Of a DNA stretch of 64,000 nucleotides, positions 8,481 through 18,626 are shown piece by piece. The DNA comes from Tuberibacillus sp. Marseille-P3662. Lineage in GTDB: Bacteria; Bacillota; Bacilli; Bacillales; Sporolactobacillaceae. The notes beneath the pieces were generated by a model. That model was not told where the DNA came from, did no database searches, and saw only the letters and a list, made by a program, of their open reading frames with translations. The translations under genes and the position numbers were made by a program. Position 1 is the first letter of the stretch; every line of letters starts with the position of its first letter. The stretch is from positions 1,583,585 to 1,647,584 of the forward strand of contig NZ_FXBS01000006.1 of assembly GCF_900178005.1 (NCBI RefSeq), given 5' to 3'.

Positions 8481-9424
8481 GACCCACGCCCCTTTAAAAG
8501 CAGATAGATAAAATAAATGCCGCCAACGAGATTAATGATCACACTGATTGTTGTTGAAAATACAAATACATGCTCAACTATTAACTGGCCGCCAACTAAA
8601 GCAATGATGCTGACCAAGATGGCCCCGGCAATCAAGGACTGATGCTGATAGGTATGTAAAATCTGATAGGTAACGTTAGCAACAAGCAATCCCAAGAAAG
8701 TGATCGGTCCAACCAATGCTGTTGAAATGGACACGAGAATAGCAACGATGACTAGGAGTCGTTTGACAACACAATCATAATTGACACCTAAATTAACCGC
8801 ATGCTCTTTCCCAAGGGCTAACACATCTAAGTATTTGCTAAACTTCAGAAAGTAAACAACAACGGATAAGACAGCAACAATAGCGAGTATGAGAATGTCT
8901 GTATTCACATTATTAAAACTCGCAAACATCTTGTCTCGCACCATCATAAATTCATTTGGGGCAATCAGCACCTCCATGAAAGACGATATACTTTGGAAAA
9001 ACGTCCCGAAGATTAACCCCACTAACAGTAGAAAATAAATGTTGCGTCCTTCTCGATTAAAAAGGATTTTAAACAAGACTCCCGAAAACAGGACCATCAA
9101 ACCAACTGACAGTAAGAAATGAACATTTTGATCCATCATTGTTAGGGTCGTTGATCCAAACACAAAGACGATAACCGTTTGAATTAACATATAAAGGGAG
9201 TCTAATCCAATAATGCTCGGCGTCAGGATTTTATTATTGGTCATCGTCTGAAATATAACGGTTGAGAAGGCAACAGATCCCCCCGTTAACACAATCGCTA
9301 TGATTTTCTCACCACGCCTAGGAAGCACATAGGCCCAATCATCACCCACATCGATGAACATAAATCCTCCGATTAATACGAGTGCAAGCACAACTAGAAT
9401 ACTTAGCTTCATTCGATCATTCAT
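8477..9424 (-). CDS. yclO: Iron-siderophore ABC transporter permease (YclO-like)
   Basis: A 315-residue FecCD/BtuC-family permease with about nine helices. GPITFLGLLVANVTYQI late in the protein is the loop region that contacts the ATPase in this family. It forms a heterodimeric channel with the upstream permease. It overlaps that gene by eight bases and the ATPase gene by four. It is the same length as B. subtilis YclO. Confidence 0.9.
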   Translation of the reverse strand: MNDRMKLSILVVLALVLIGGFMFIDVGDDWAYVLPRRGEKIIAIVLTGGSVAFSTVIFQTMTNNKILTPSIIGLDSLYMLIQTVIVFVFGSTTLTMMDQNVHFLLSVGLMVLFSGVLFKILFNREGRNIYFLLLVGLIFGTFFQSISSFMEVLIAPNEFMMVRDKMFASFNNVNTDILILAIVAVLSVVVYFLKFSKYLDVLALGKEHAVNLGVNYDCVVKRLLVIVAILVSISTALVGPITFLGLLVANVTYQILHTYQHQSLIAGAILVSIIALVGGQLIVEHVFVFSTTISVIINLVGGIYFIYLLLKGRGS

Positions 9425-10367
9425 AGGCCCTTCTCCTCATCAGTAAGTAAAGAAACATGCCGCTGCCGATTACACCGACCGTTAAGCCGATCGAGATCTC
9501 ATATGGAAAAATGATCACGCGACCTAAGATGTCACAGAACAGGACAAACACCGCACCGAGCAACGCTGTATGAAATAACGCATGTTTCAAGTGATCCCCC
9601 TGATAAATACTGACTAAATTCGGAATAACGAGGCCCAAAAACGGTAACGTACCAACGGTCACAATAACGACCGATGAAACCATGGCAACGATGAGCAGAC
9701 CTGTATTAACGACCCGATGATAATGAAGCCCTAAATTTCGGGAGAATGACTCGCCCATTCCCGCAATCGTGAACTTGTTCGCAAATATGTAAGCCAGGAT
9801 GACGAGCGGCAAACTTAGATATAACAATTCGTACCGGCCTTTCATCACCATGGAAAAGTCTCCGTGCATCCATGACGACATGCTTTGTATCAAATTGTAC
9901 TTATAGGCAAAAAACATTGAAATTGAACTCATGATTTGACCAAACATAAGACCAACAAGTGGTATAAAAATTCTATCTTTCAATTTCACCTTTTCTAAAA
10001 TCTTGATGAATATGAATGTCCCCGTCAACGCAAAGGCAAACGCAATGATCATCTTGAGGAGTGGGCTTGAAGCCGGAAAGACGATTAGAGCAAATAAAAT
10101 ACCAAACCTTGCCGAGTCCATGGTGCCAGCCGTTGTTGGTGAGACAAACTTATTTTGCGTGAGTTGCTGCATAATAAGCCCCATAATACTCATGCTTGTT
10201 CCAGCAATGATTATGCTGATTAACCGCGGCAATCGGCTAATCAGTAATATCTGAGTTTGGCTTTCAGTTAAATGAAACAGGTCTAACGGCGTAACATCCT
10301 CAACCCCAATAAAGATCGATATCAGGGATAAAACCACCAACGCGATGATCAGATCTCTCTTTTTCAT
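9417..10367 (-). CDS. yclN: Iron-siderophore ABC transporter permease (YclN-like)
   Basis: A 316-residue FecCD-family permease, first gene of the operon. RLPRLISIIIAGTSMSIMGLIMQ near residue 46 is the family's early signature and GTLPFLGLVIPNLVSIY the ATPase-contact loop. It pairs with the downstream permease. A strong Fur palindrome and a sigma-A promoter lie just upstream (10406-10461), so the operon should be induced by iron limitation. AAGGA precedes the ATG. Confidence 0.9.
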   Translation of the reverse strand: MKKRDLIIALVVLSLISIFIGVEDVTPLDLFHLTESQTQILLISRLPRLISIIIAGTSMSIMGLIMQQLTQNKFVSPTTAGTMDSARFGILFALIVFPASSPLLKMIIAFAFALTGTFIFIKILEKVKLKDRIFIPLVGLMFGQIMSSISMFFAYKYNLIQSMSSWMHGDFSMVMKGRYELLYLSLPLVILAYIFANKFTIAGMGESFSRNLGLHYHRVVNTGLLIVAMVSSVVIVTVGTLPFLGLVIPNLVSIYQGDHLKHALFHTALLGAVFVLFCDILGRVIIFPYEISIGLTVGVIGSGMFLYLLMRRRAYE

Positions 10368-10405
10368 AAACCATTCCTTATTCTTTCTTAGCGCTAAGAT
10401 TGTTG

Positions 10406-10442
10406 TTAATTGATAATGATTATGATAATCATTATCAATTAA
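10406..10442 (-). promoter_or_regulatory. Fur box of the yclNOPQ operon
   Basis: A 37-bp perfect inverted repeat with 15-bp arms (TTAATTGATAATGAT and its complement) around a seven-base centre. It contains overlapping copies of the GATAATGATTATC-type Fur consensus. It covers the start region downstream of the probable -35, 39 bases before yclN. Confidence 0.95.
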
Positions 10443-10461
10443 TGATAGTCTATGGCAAAAT
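10430..10461 (-). promoter_or_regulatory. Sigma-A promoter of yclNOPQ
   Basis: On the minus strand TTGCCA is followed by 17 bases and ATAATG. The -10 lies within the Fur palindrome, so iron-loaded Fur would block polymerase binding. Confidence 0.55.
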
Positions 10462-10733
10462 CTTCACATTGTCAATGGGTTTTCAGCTTTTTCTGCATAT
10501 ACTCTAAAGGTCCTATCGCATCGTTTAAATCCTTGGATCATAATAGCGCCCCACCCCCTCTTCCTAATTTTCAACCCCTTTTATAGCCATAAATCTATCA
10601 ACACTCGTTTGATTATTAAGGATTATGGACGCTTGTATATAACAAAAATTCTATGTAATGACTACAATAAGAAGTGAATCAGATATGAGAGGATCATTTA
10701 TGATTGGAATGGTCTTAACCTGGGAGGGAGTCT

Positions 10734-12083
10734 ATGAAGCTATATTTGGATCCAGGTCATGGCGGCCATGACCCAGGAGCGACGGGTAATGGTCTATTAG
10801 AAAAAAACATTGTCCTTGATATTGCATTACGCATTCAAACTATCTTAAATAATAATTATAACAATGTAGAAGTTAAAATGAGCCGGACAACAGATACCTT
10901 TGTCAGTTTGGACCAACGGACGAATGAAGCTAATGCATGGGATGCTGACTACTTTTTATCGATTCATTGTAATGCCTATAATGGTTCAGCAGATGGCTAT
11001 GAGGACTATATTTATGTTGGATTGTCAAATTCATCTGTAACGGCTAAATATCAAGACATCATTCATAATGAGGTCACGAGTGTCAATCAATTAGATGACC
11101 GCGGACAGAAGCAAGCGAATTTTCATGTCTTACGGGAAAGTGCCATGCCGGCATTAATAACGGAAAATGGCTTTATTGATAATGACCATGACGCAGCCTT
11201 GCTAAATGACCCTTCCTGGCGGCAAACTGTCGCTAGAGGCCATGTCAATGGATTAGAAAGAGCCTTCAATCTCGAACGTAAGCAGGCTTCCGGAAAGTTG
11301 TATAGGGTCATTGCTGGATCTTTCAAGGACAGAAACAATGCCAAGGATCGCGTTCAATATTTAGATTCCAAAGGGATTCAATCCTTCGTTAACCCTATCT
11401 ATATATCAGACGACTTATGGTACCGGGTCCAAGCAGGGGCATTTGAAAAACGTCAAAATGCTGAAAATCGTTTGACAGCAGTCAAAAAAGCCGGCATTAA
11501 GAAGGCCTTTATTTCCGTTGAACAAACAGACACAGTCAATAACAATTCGGGTAAAAGTTCAGGATATGCCATCTTAGGAGCGGTACAATTATCCCCGGAA
11601 CAGATGAATCGTTACGCCCGGAAGGTGAATCCAGACGCACCTCTACTAGGGCAGTTTTATCTTAACTTTGGAACACAATATGGGATAAGGGGCGATATTG
11701 CTTTTGCCCAGGCCCTGCACGAGACAGATTATTTCCGATTTACTGGTAGCGTCAAAGCCAAACAAAATAACTATGCAGGGATTGGCGCAACTGGACCGGA
11801 TCAACCCGGAGCCAGCTTTGAGACGCCAAGACAAGGCGTTCTCGCCCACATCCAACACTTGTTTGCCTATGCTACCTCAGAATCGTTGCCCAATATTCAT
11901 GATTTAGTTGATCCGCGATTTAATCTCGTCGATAGAGGCAAAGCACCAACATGGCAGTCTTTAAATGGGAAATGGGCTGTTCCAGGAGACAATTACGGCC
12001 AATCTGTTCTAGACTTATACAGCAAAATGATCAACAATTCGATGACCGACTTAGAATCCATTTTAGCTGACATAAAAGAATAG
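10734..12083 (+). CDS. Modular cell-wall hydrolase: amidase_3, tandem SPOR, glucosaminidase-like
   Basis: A 449-residue protein with three parts. Residues 1-175 are a zinc N-acetylmuramoyl-L-alanine amidase: DPGHGG (His near 9), LLEKN (Glu near 24), SIHCN (His near 79) and TENGFID (Glu near 144). Residues 184-260 hold two SPOR peptidoglycan-binding repeats (YRVIAGSFKDRNNAKDRV, YRVQAGAFEKRQNAENRL). Residues 280-440 look like a GH73-type glucosaminidase with HETDYF (Glu near 329). No signal peptide is visible, as in the mother-cell-lysis enzyme CwlC of B. subtilis, which shares the amidase-SPOR part. The extra glycosidase-like half would let one protein cut both peptide and glycan bonds. A GGGAGGGAG site precedes the ATG. 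Confidence 0.85.
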   Translation: MKLYLDPGHGGHDPGATGNGLLEKNIVLDIALRIQTILNNNYNNVEVKMSRTTDTFVSLDQRTNEANAWDADYFLSIHCNAYNGSADGYEDYIYVGLSNSSVTAKYQDIIHNEVTSVNQLDDRGQKQANFHVLRESAMPALITENGFIDNDHDAALLNDPSWRQTVARGHVNGLERAFNLERKQASGKLYRVIAGSFKDRNNAKDRVQYLDSKGIQSFVNPIYISDDLWYRVQAGAFEKRQNAENRLTAVKKAGIKKAFISVEQTDTVNNNSGKSSGYAILGAVQLSPEQMNRYARKVNPDAPLLGQFYLNFGTQYGIRGDIAFAQALHETDYFRFTGSVKAKQNNYAGIGATGPDQPGASFETPRQGVLAHIQHLFAYATSESLPNIHDLVDPRFNLVDRGKAPTWQSLNGKWAVPGDNYGQSVLDLYSKMINNSMTDLESILADIKE

Positions 12084-12120
12084 TTTTTGTACCTGTGCCC
12101 CATCTAAGAAGTGAGTTCAT

Positions 12121-12154
12121 TAAAAAGAAGGTTGCGTTCCGCAAACGCAACCTT
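12121..12154. terminator. Bidirectional terminator
   Basis: AAGGTTGCGTT (12128-12138) pairs with AACGCAACCTT (12144-12154), an 11-bp stem with a five-base loop. On the minus strand it is followed by CTTTTTA and ends the lut operon; on the plus strand it follows the amidase gene with a weaker tail. Confidence 0.75.
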
Positions 12155-12192
12155 TAGTAAATTCATCCACAATGCAGGCCTGACTTCTTTAA

Positions 12193-12909
12193 TTAGCGAT
12201 CCTCTACAACAATATACGTCGCCTTAATCGGTCCATGGACACCGACAACAAGATTCATTTCGATGTCAGCACTATTACTCGGCCCGCTAATGAAATTGAC
12301 ACACGAAGCCACATCCTCCCCGCTTTCAACACGCTGATGAATCTCTCTTGTCGCCTGCGACATTCTTGGAACGAGCGTGCTCTTGGGAATGATAGCAATA
12401 TAAGTTGACGGCAGCAGACTCACTGATCGGCCTTTACCATTGTCGCTGAAAAGCACCACCGTCCCCGACTCAGCAAGCGTCACATCACTGAACGTAATAC
12501 CTACATCCGCTTGCTCGGCGACCTGGATATTCTCATCTCCCATTGACGAATCCCACTTATGGATATCGATGCCCTTATTACTTAGAAGATCGAACGCATA
12601 CTCGAGACCAAAAGATAAGAAACGCGGATCATCCCATGCGAGGACTGAACGCCCCTGATTGCTCTGAATCACTTGCTCCACAGTAGCACCGAGCTGTTCG
12701 ACATTCGTTCGGAACACATCTGTATGAATTGCGGCGCATTGTTTTTCCAACACCTCAACCAAGTCATCTTCAGTGCTATTTTTTAACACTTCCCATTGAG
12801 GCTGGTGTTCCCATGACGGCCGTTTGACGCCTTGGGTATTCCGCTCCCGTCCTAAGTTATGGGCTATATTATCTAAAAATTGATCCCTATTTTGAATGGT
12901 GCCCTTCAT
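12193..12909 (-). CDS. lutC: Lactate utilization protein C
   Basis: A 238-residue LUD (DUF162) domain protein, third subunit of the LutABC lactate oxidation complex that converts L-lactate to pyruvate. [20 protein letters not shown] (about 140-160) and [22 protein letters not shown] near the C-terminus are typical. The start is placed at ATG 12909 ([16 protein letters not shown]), eight bases after GGAGG; a much longer frame upstream only overlaps lutB. It overlaps the end of lutB by 23 bases. Confidence 0.92.
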   Translation of the reverse strand: MKGTIQNRDQFLDNIAHNLGRERNTQGVKRPSWEHQPQWEVLKNSTEDDLVEVLEKQCAAIHTDVFRTNVEQLGATVEQVIQSNQGRSVLAWDDPRFLSFGLEYAFDLLSNKGIDIHKWDSSMGDENIQVAEQADVGITFSDVTLAESGTVVLFSDNGKGRSVSLLPSTYIAIIPKSTLVPRMSQATREIHQRVESGEDVASCVNFISGPSNSADIEMNLVVGVHGPIKATYIVVEDR

Positions 12910-14335
12910 CATCCGCACCTCCATTCTTCTGTCTCTTTTTAAACCAATCACGGAACCGATCTTTCTCCGGAGCTGGAAACTCACGGATATCCGTCCATGG
13001 TTTGACGGGGCCCGGGCCTTTTGAGATCGATCCTTCATTCACTAAAGGACTAGCAAGCGCTGGTGCCGCTTTCGTTCCTACCTTATATAGCCACGGTGAT
13101 CCCGCACCTAATTCGAAACCTTTCATTGCCAGCCACTCACTTAAATCATTTTTCTTTTCTTCCTCGACGATGATTTGCCGATGCTTGATTAATTGTTCAT
13201 GGAGCGGGATTTTCACAGGGCATGCCTCCGTGCAAGCCCCACATAGGGATGACGCATAAGGCAAATCTTTATGGTCCTCATAACCGTCAAGTAGCGGCGT
13301 TAGAACAGCACCGATTGGCCCTGAGTAAACGGAACCGTAGGCATGACCGCCGATGTGCCGGTACACTGGACAAACATTCATACACGCCCCGCAGCGAATA
13401 CAATGCAAGGCTTCCTGAAATTCACTACCTAATATTTTGGATCTGCCGTTGTCGACAATGACTAGATGAAACTCTTCAGGACCATCAACATCTCCAGCTT
13501 CTTTCGGTCCTGTCAGGGCCGTCACATAACTGGTTAATTTTTGCCCAACCGCACTGCGGGTTAATAAACTGACCATCACATCTAGCTCTTCCCAAGTGGG
13601 CACGACGCGTTCCATCCCCATAACGGTGATCTGCGTTTCGGGGAGCGTACTCACCATACGGGCATTGCCTTCATTGGTTACAAGCGCAAATGATCCCGAT
13701 TCGGCCACAGCAAAATTACATCCCGTAATCCCAATATCCGCTGATAAAAATTCGCGACGCAGTTGTTCACGCGCATAAGACGTTAGCTCCTCAGGGTTCT
13801 CCGTATTGGTATAACCGATTTTTTCTTGAAAGACATCTCGGATTTGCTCTTTGTTTTTATGCAAAGCCGGGGCGACGATATGGGATGGCGGGTCCTCATC
13901 AATCTGCAAAATGTATTCACCAAGATCACTTTCAACGACATCACAATCAATGTCTTCTAACGCGTCATTCAGACCAATTTCTTCCGTAACCATAGACTTT
14001 GACTTGACGACTTTATGAGCTTCTTTTTTCTCTGCAATCCCTTGAACATATTGATTAGCTTCTTCGGCGGTTGCAGCAAAATACACATGTCCGCCCCGTT
14101 CAGCCACCTTTTCACTCAAAAGCTGCAAGTAATAATCCAAGTTTTCCATGGTGTGGTGGCGAATCTCTGCACCAGCACTTCGCCACGCTTCCCAGTCTCC
14201 TAGTTCTTCAGCCGCATCCAAACGATTGGTTTGTAGTCGACCTTGAGCCGAACGGACCGCACCACGCATGAACTGATCATTCAGCCCCGTATCCACACGT
14301 GATGAGAATGCTTCTTCACTTATTTTCATTGCCAT
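12887..14335 (-). CDS. lutB: Lactate utilization iron-sulfur protein B
   Basis: A 482-residue protein with an N-terminal LUD domain and two C-terminal 4Fe-4S clusters: [15 protein letters not shown] (about 313) and [13 protein letters not shown] (about 358). It carries electrons in the LutABC lactate dehydrogenase system. Length matches B. subtilis LutB. The ATG at 14335 overlaps the lutA stop (14326) and follows GAGGTGA within the lutA end. Confidence 0.94.
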   Translation of the reverse strand: MAMKISEEAFSSRVDTGLNDQFMRGAVRSAQGRLQTNRLDAAEELGDWEAWRSAGAEIRHHTMENLDYYLQLLSEKVAERGGHVYFAATAEEANQYVQGIAEKKEAHKVVKSKSMVTEEIGLNDALEDIDCDVVESDLGEYILQIDEDPPSHIVAPALHKNKEQIRDVFQEKIGYTNTENPEELTSYAREQLRREFLSADIGITGCNFAVAESGSFALVTNEGNARMVSTLPETQITVMGMERVVPTWEELDVMVSLLTRSAVGQKLTSYVTALTGPKEAGDVDGPEEFHLVIVDNGRSKILGSEFQEALHCIRCGACMNVCPVYRHIGGHAYGSVYSGPIGAVLTPLLDGYEDHKDLPYASSLCGACTEACPVKIPLHEQLIKHRQIIVEEEKKNDLSEWLAMKGFELGAGSPWLYKVGTKAAPALASPLVNEGSISKGPGPVKPWTDIREFPAPEKDRFRDWFKKRQKNGGADDEGHHSK

Positions 14336-15060
14336 GATGCTTCACCTCGACTGTTAAGAACTTCGGCTATATGCATAACACGTATGGGCTTGCCTTGCCG
14401 GTCAATCCGACCTTCGATATTCATTAAACAACCCCCATCAGCGCCAATCAAGATGTTAGTCTCGGTATCCTCAATATGCTCAACCTTTTCATCAACCATC
14501 TGTTCCGAAATCGATGTCATTTTTACCGCAAATGTGCCGCCAAATCCACAACAATCTTGGCGATTTGGTAAGTCCACAAGCTCCAAACCTTCAACATTGT
14601 TTAATAGTTTAAAAGGCGCCTCTTTAACACCTAGTAATCTCGTCATATGGCAGGATGAATGGTAGGTCGCTTTGGCATTGAAGACAGCCCCCGTATCTTC
14701 AACATTCAAAACGTTTGTTAGGAATTGTGTGAGTTCATACGTCTTATGCTTAAGTTCCCTCGCCTTTTCCTCCCAACCCGGCTCATCAGCCAAAAGATGT
14801 TCATACTCATAAAACATATACGCGCATGACCCAGACGGTGTCACAACATACTCAGCATCTGCAAAAGTTGTGATCATATTCTTGGCTGTCTTTCTCGTCT
14901 GCTTATGGTAACCGCTATTGTATGCTGGCTGACCACAACAAGTCTGATTCTCAGGAAAATCAACCTCGCAGCCAAGTCTCTCCAACAATTCAACCGTGGC
15001 TTGTGCAGCCCGGACATAGAAAAGATCACATAAACAGGTGACAAACAATGATACTTTCAT
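14326..15060 (-). CDS. lutA: Lactate utilization protein A (cysteine-rich CCG domain)
   Basis: A 244-residue protein with two CCG (DUF3641/heterodisulfide-reductase-like) motifs, [14 protein letters not shown] near residue 40 and [13 protein letters not shown] near 168. It is the first gene of lutABC and lies 17 bases after the lactate permease gene, so transport and oxidation are co-transcribed. Together the Lut proteins allow growth on L-lactate and support biofilm cells in Bacillus. Confidence 0.94.
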   Translation of the reverse strand: MKVSLFVTCLCDLFYVRAAQATVELLERLGCEVDFPENQTCCGQPAYNSGYHKQTRKTAKNMITTFADAEYVVTPSGSCAYMFYEYEHLLADEPGWEEKARELKHKTYELTQFLTNVLNVEDTGAVFNAKATYHSSCHMTRLLGVKEAPFKLLNNVEGLELVDLPNRQDCCGFGGTFAVKMTSISEQMVDEKVEHIEDTETNILIGADGGCLMNIEGRIDRQGKPIRVMHIAEVLNSRGEASWQ

Positions 15061-15077
15061 GAAAAAATCCCCTCTCG

Positions 15078-16859
15078 TTAAGCAGACAAATCAACCTGTT
15101 CCGTGTCACGGTTGTAACTTATGCCTTTCTTGATGGCTATCACTACGAGACCCAACACGATAACAAGAAGCAACGTTCCAATATTGAAACCAATGCCATT
15201 AATAACAACAAATCCCAATGCCCCGGCAAATACAACATAGAAAGCTGTCGGGATCAGCGTTTTCCGGATGATGGTTCCCTCCTTACCAAGCAGTCCAGCA
15301 GCCGCTGAGGCCGCAACAACGTTATGCACACAAATCATATTACCGGCGGCACCACCCACCGCCTGTAAAGCAACAACGGTCTCAGGAGTGGCTCCAATTG
15401 AATCACCGACACCGAATTGGAAAAGGGAGAACATCATGTTACTGATGGTATTACTGCCGGCAACAAAGGCCCCGATAGCACCGATCGTTGGAGCAACAAC
15501 GGGCCAGACATCCCCGACGAGGTTTGACATGCTCTCAGCCAATACTAGTGGCATGCTTGCAAAATCAGCCGCATTCACACCTGAATTAATAAAAATTTGT
15601 ACCATTGGCACCGTAAAAATCAACGCCGCCATGGCACTGACAACTGTCTTAAACGAATCTTTAACGGCGCGCCCATATTCAGGGGCCTTCATGCGATGCA
15701 GGAAGACGACAATCAACGATACGATAACAAAAACAGTTCCCGGTACATACAACGGTTGAGTTGATACCGTCATCCCCGTGCCAAATAAATCTTCTAAGGA
15801 AATGACCCAGGATTTTAGCCAACCGTTAAACGGTAGTGAAGATATACGCGTTACAACTAATAACACTGCCACTAATAAATACGGCATCCAAGCCGACATC
15901 ATGCCAATTTTTCGTACAGGCTGTCCATCCTCAGTAACCTTTAGATTCCCGATCCATTCAGGATCCCAATTTTTTCGGTCGTCAAAATCCCAAGTTTGTT
16001 TCGGCATGAAAAGTCCTTTTCTTGCGGCCGGTATAACAATTGCCAAACCAATTAATCCGCCTAACAAAGCTGGAAATTCAGGTCCGAGAATATTGGCCAC
16101 TAATGCGTACGGCACTGAAAAGGCAAAACCCGTAAAGATAGCGAATTTCCACACCGCGAGTCCTTCTCTAGCTGATTTTTTTTTGCCAAAAAATCGCGTT
16201 AACATCGCTGACAAAAACAGTGGCATTAAAATGCCCACAATACCATGGAAAATAGCCACTTCACCGCCAATCCCGTCAATGAAGCCCATATAACTCGTCC
16301 CGACTTCAGCGACACGTTCCCCTACGATATCTGAACCTTTTAGCCCTGAGTTCACTCCCACTAATATGGGAGTGCCAATCGCTCCGAAAGATACAGGCGT
16401 AGATTCAAGGATTAAAGCCACCATAACGGCGCCCATAGCTGGAAAACCAATCCCCACAAGTAACGGACCAACGATTGTAGCGGGAGCTCCCCATCCAGCT
16501 GCCCCTTCTAAAAAAGATCCAAATAACCAACAGATGATAATCGCTTGGATTCTCCGATCAGGTGTTATCGCTGTAAAGCCCTTACGAATGGTGTGAATCG
16601 CACCACTTTCCTTCAACGTGTTCAACAACAAAATAGCTCCAAAAACAATCAAACCAACTTCAAGTGCCGTAAATAGACCCTTGATTGCAGCCGCCCCAAT
16701 CTGATTAGTTGGCACTTGCCAAACCAAACCAGCTACGATAACGGTTACAACTAGTGCAACAGGCATGGCCCATTTTGCCGGCCATCGTAAAATAACTAAG
16801 AATACAAATACTGAGATAATGGGAATAAGAGCGATGAGTGACAACATCCCTATGCTCAT
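15078..16859 (-). CDS. lutP: L-lactate permease
   Basis: A 593-residue LctP-family permease with 13-14 hydrophobic helices. [20 protein letters not shown] (about 110) and the late [18 protein letters not shown] stretch are LctP hallmarks. It imports L-lactate with protons. It is the first gene of the operon permease-lutA-lutB-lutC, with a LutR operator and a cre-like site in the leader. It is slightly longer than B. subtilis LutP because of the central loop. GGAGG precedes the ATG. Confidence 0.93.
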   Translation of the reverse strand: MSIGMLSLIALIPIISVFVFLVILRWPAKWAMPVALVVTVIVAGLVWQVPTNQIGAAAIKGLFTALEVGLIVFGAILLLNTLKESGAIHTIRKGFTAITPDRRIQAIIICWLFGSFLEGAAGWGAPATIVGPLLVGIGFPAMGAVMVALILESTPVSFGAIGTPILVGVNSGLKGSDIVGERVAEVGTSYMGFIDGIGGEVAIFHGIVGILMPLFLSAMLTRFFGKKKSAREGLAVWKFAIFTGFAFSVPYALVANILGPEFPALLGGLIGLAIVIPAARKGLFMPKQTWDFDDRKNWDPEWIGNLKVTEDGQPVRKIGMMSAWMPYLLVAVLLVVTRISSLPFNGWLKSWVISLEDLFGTGMTVSTQPLYVPGTVFVIVSLIVVFLHRMKAPEYGRAVKDSFKTVVSAMAALIFTVPMVQIFINSGVNAADFASMPLVLAESMSNLVGDVWPVVAPTIGAIGAFVAGSNTISNMMFSLFQFGVGDSIGATPETVVALQAVGGAAGNMICVHNVVAASAAAGLLGKEGTIIRKTLIPTAFYVVFAGALGFVVINGIGFNIGTLLLVIVLGLVVIAIKKGISYNRDTEQVDLSA

Positions 16860-16899
16860 CTAATTAATACCTCCTTCATATTAAGATATGTTCATCTGG

Positions 16900-16910
16900 T
16901 CATCTGATGA
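16900..16910 (-). promoter_or_regulatory. LutR operator
   Basis: TCATCTGATGA is a perfect match to the TCATC-N1-GATGA consensus known for LutR. A further TCATCTGG half-site lies just beside it (16892-16899). It sits 41 bases before lutP, downstream of the probable promoter. Confidence 0.8.
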
Positions 16911-16937
16911 CTTAACACCATCTAAGACCCATTGTAT

Positions 16938-16964
16938 AAAAAGCGCTTACATAATACAAGTCAA
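16938..16964 (-). promoter_or_regulatory. lutP promoter with overlapping cre-like site
   Basis: On the minus strand TTGACT (16959-16964) is followed by an AT-rich -10 region. TGTAAGCGCTTTTT (16938-16951) between them matches the CcpA cre consensus TGWAARCGYTWNCW with one mismatch. This predicts carbon catabolite repression on top of LutR control. Confidence 0.55.
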
Positions 16965-17081
16965 TAAAAATATTTTCTTGCTCTTGAATATTGCTACGCC
17001 AGAAGATTAAGAAATCTGAATCCGGATGGCTTCATATGGAAACCACCCCGGTCACAATGCTTAACTTTATATCTTGATTTT

Positions 17082-17810
17082 TCATACTGTATTTGCTGCA
17101 TTAGGTAAATATTTTAAAAGAATGTTCTCAACCTCAGTCAGATGGGACATCATTAAAGTTTCAGCTTCATCCGGTTGTCCTTGTTTAATCGCCTCATAAA
17201 TTTGTCTATGTTCTTCATAGAGCCGATCAAGCGTTGTTTCTTTAGAATAGAGCCAAACACGTCTTGTCTCACGCATCGCCGCAACCATCGTTTCTGAAAC
17301 ACTATCCATAAGGTCAACTAAAAACCGGTTCTCTGAGGCCCTTACGATGGCCATATGAAAGTCCAAATCCGCTTTTTCACCAAGTTCTTCATCACCGTTC
17401 GCGTGTTTCATCGCTTCTAATGCTGCAAAAATGGGCTTCAGATCGGCTTCTGTAGCATGTTCAGCCGCTAATGACACACTTCCTTTTTCAAGGATCTTTC
17501 TTACTTGCAGCAAATCTTTGACATCCTTTTTATTCATCAGCACAGCTGTTAAAACGGATGATGACAAGGTTTTTGGATCAAATTCACGAATATACGTCCC
17601 TTCGCCTTGATGCATCTTTAAAATGCCCATCGCCCGCAGCGCACTTAAAGCTTCACGGATTGCCGAGCGGCCAACATTGAAATTTTCCGCAAGCTGCTCA
17701 ACAGAATCAAGTTTGGCACCTGGTGATAAATCGCCTCTTTTTATCATATCTAATAGTTCATCTGCGACTTCCTCGTAGATCTTTCGGGTCCGAATTTGCT
17801 TATATACCAA
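17082..17810 (-). CDS. lutR: GntR/FadR-family repressor of lactate utilization
   Basis: A 242-residue regulator: an N-terminal winged helix (SVEQLAENFNVGRSAIREALSAL, about 35-57) and a C-terminal FCD ligand domain with histidines in DLDFHMAIV and HLTEVE. It opens VYKQIRTRKIYEEVAD, close to the start known for LutR. The TTG at 17810 is chosen over a GTG at 17819, because AGGGGTGG overlaps the GTG but is well spaced for the TTG. It is convergent in logic with the lut operon downstream, whose leader carries its operator. It should release DNA when lactate is present. Confidence 0.9.
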   Translation of the reverse strand: MVYKQIRTRKIYEEVADELLDMIKRGDLSPGAKLDSVEQLAENFNVGRSAIREALSALRAMGILKMHQGEGTYIREFDPKTLSSSVLTAVLMNKKDVKDLLQVRKILEKGSVSLAAEHATEADLKPIFAALEAMKHANGDEELGEKADLDFHMAIVRASENRFLVDLMDSVSETMVAAMRETRRVWLYSKETTLDRLYEEHRQIYEAIKQGQPDEAETLMMSHLTEVENILLKYLPNAANTV

Positions 17811-18015
17811 TCGTTCCACCCCTATTTGTTACATACTACCCCTATTTTAGCGAAGCAACCCTAGAGCGGCAATAAATAAAAGCATCGGTGTTTTTAATAA
17901 CTTTTCCTAAATCCCCAAAAAGATTTGAAGTGATGAGATTCATAAAAGGAATTTGAAGCCGTTGTTGCTGTTTACCGCTGTATCCACAATATCCCCTCAT
18001 TCGCACAGTATTGGT

Positions 18016-18471
18016 TCAAGAGCACGCCCGGCTGATCCATTTATAATATAGTAATAATATGATGAGAAGTATAGGGTTAACAAAAACCGAATGCCACATG
18101 TTCCACCAACCGTAATGAAAGTACCCCCAGGGACTTGGTAACAGCGTGATACTTTCATAAGTGAGCAACGCAATTTCCCAAAGGATTAAGTAACGCACTT
18201 TTTTTAACACCGAGCTGTTAAAAGGAAACCCATTGATTATCATCATATTAACAGGCGGTAGCAGTGCTAAGTGTGCAGGAATTGCCCTCCAGTCAACCCC
18301 ATTTGAGAAGTACCAGTAGCCATGGTATTTAACATCAACATAAATATCAAAACTTTGTTGAAGTGCAATTGTAAAAACCCAAATATGAGCAATTTGAATG
18401 GATGATAATCGTTTATTTGTTTTAAATGCAATGAAGTTAAAGACAAGTGTTGCGATGATTAATCCGATCAT
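18016..18471 (-). CDS. Small polytopic membrane protein (CBO0543-like)
   Basis: A 151-residue protein with about five membrane helices and an aromatic-rich middle (YHGYWYFSNGVDW, SPWGYFHYGWWNMWH). It resembles the CBO0543 family of Bacillus and Clostridium membrane proteins, which has no known function. The ATG at 18471 has AAGGAG seven bases upstream; a longer in-frame start lacks a site. It stands alone. Confidence 0.7.
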   Translation of the reverse strand: MIGLIIATLVFNFIAFKTNKRLSSIQIAHIWVFTIALQQSFDIYVDVKYHGYWYFSNGVDWRAIPAHLALLPPVNMMIINGFPFNSSVLKKVRYLILWEIALLTYESITLLPSPWGYFHYGWWNMWHSVFVNPILLIILLLYYKWISRACS

Positions 18472-18626
18472 AATTTTACTCCTTTGTGAATACAATTCCC
18501 ATTCCACAGATTACCCATACTCTCACGTGGTCTTCAAAAAAATGTAATATAAATTTTTGTTTAGGGTAAGTCCATTATCTATGGTAAAATAATCTAATTG
18601 ATATTGTTTCGAAAGCGAGGGGTTTT

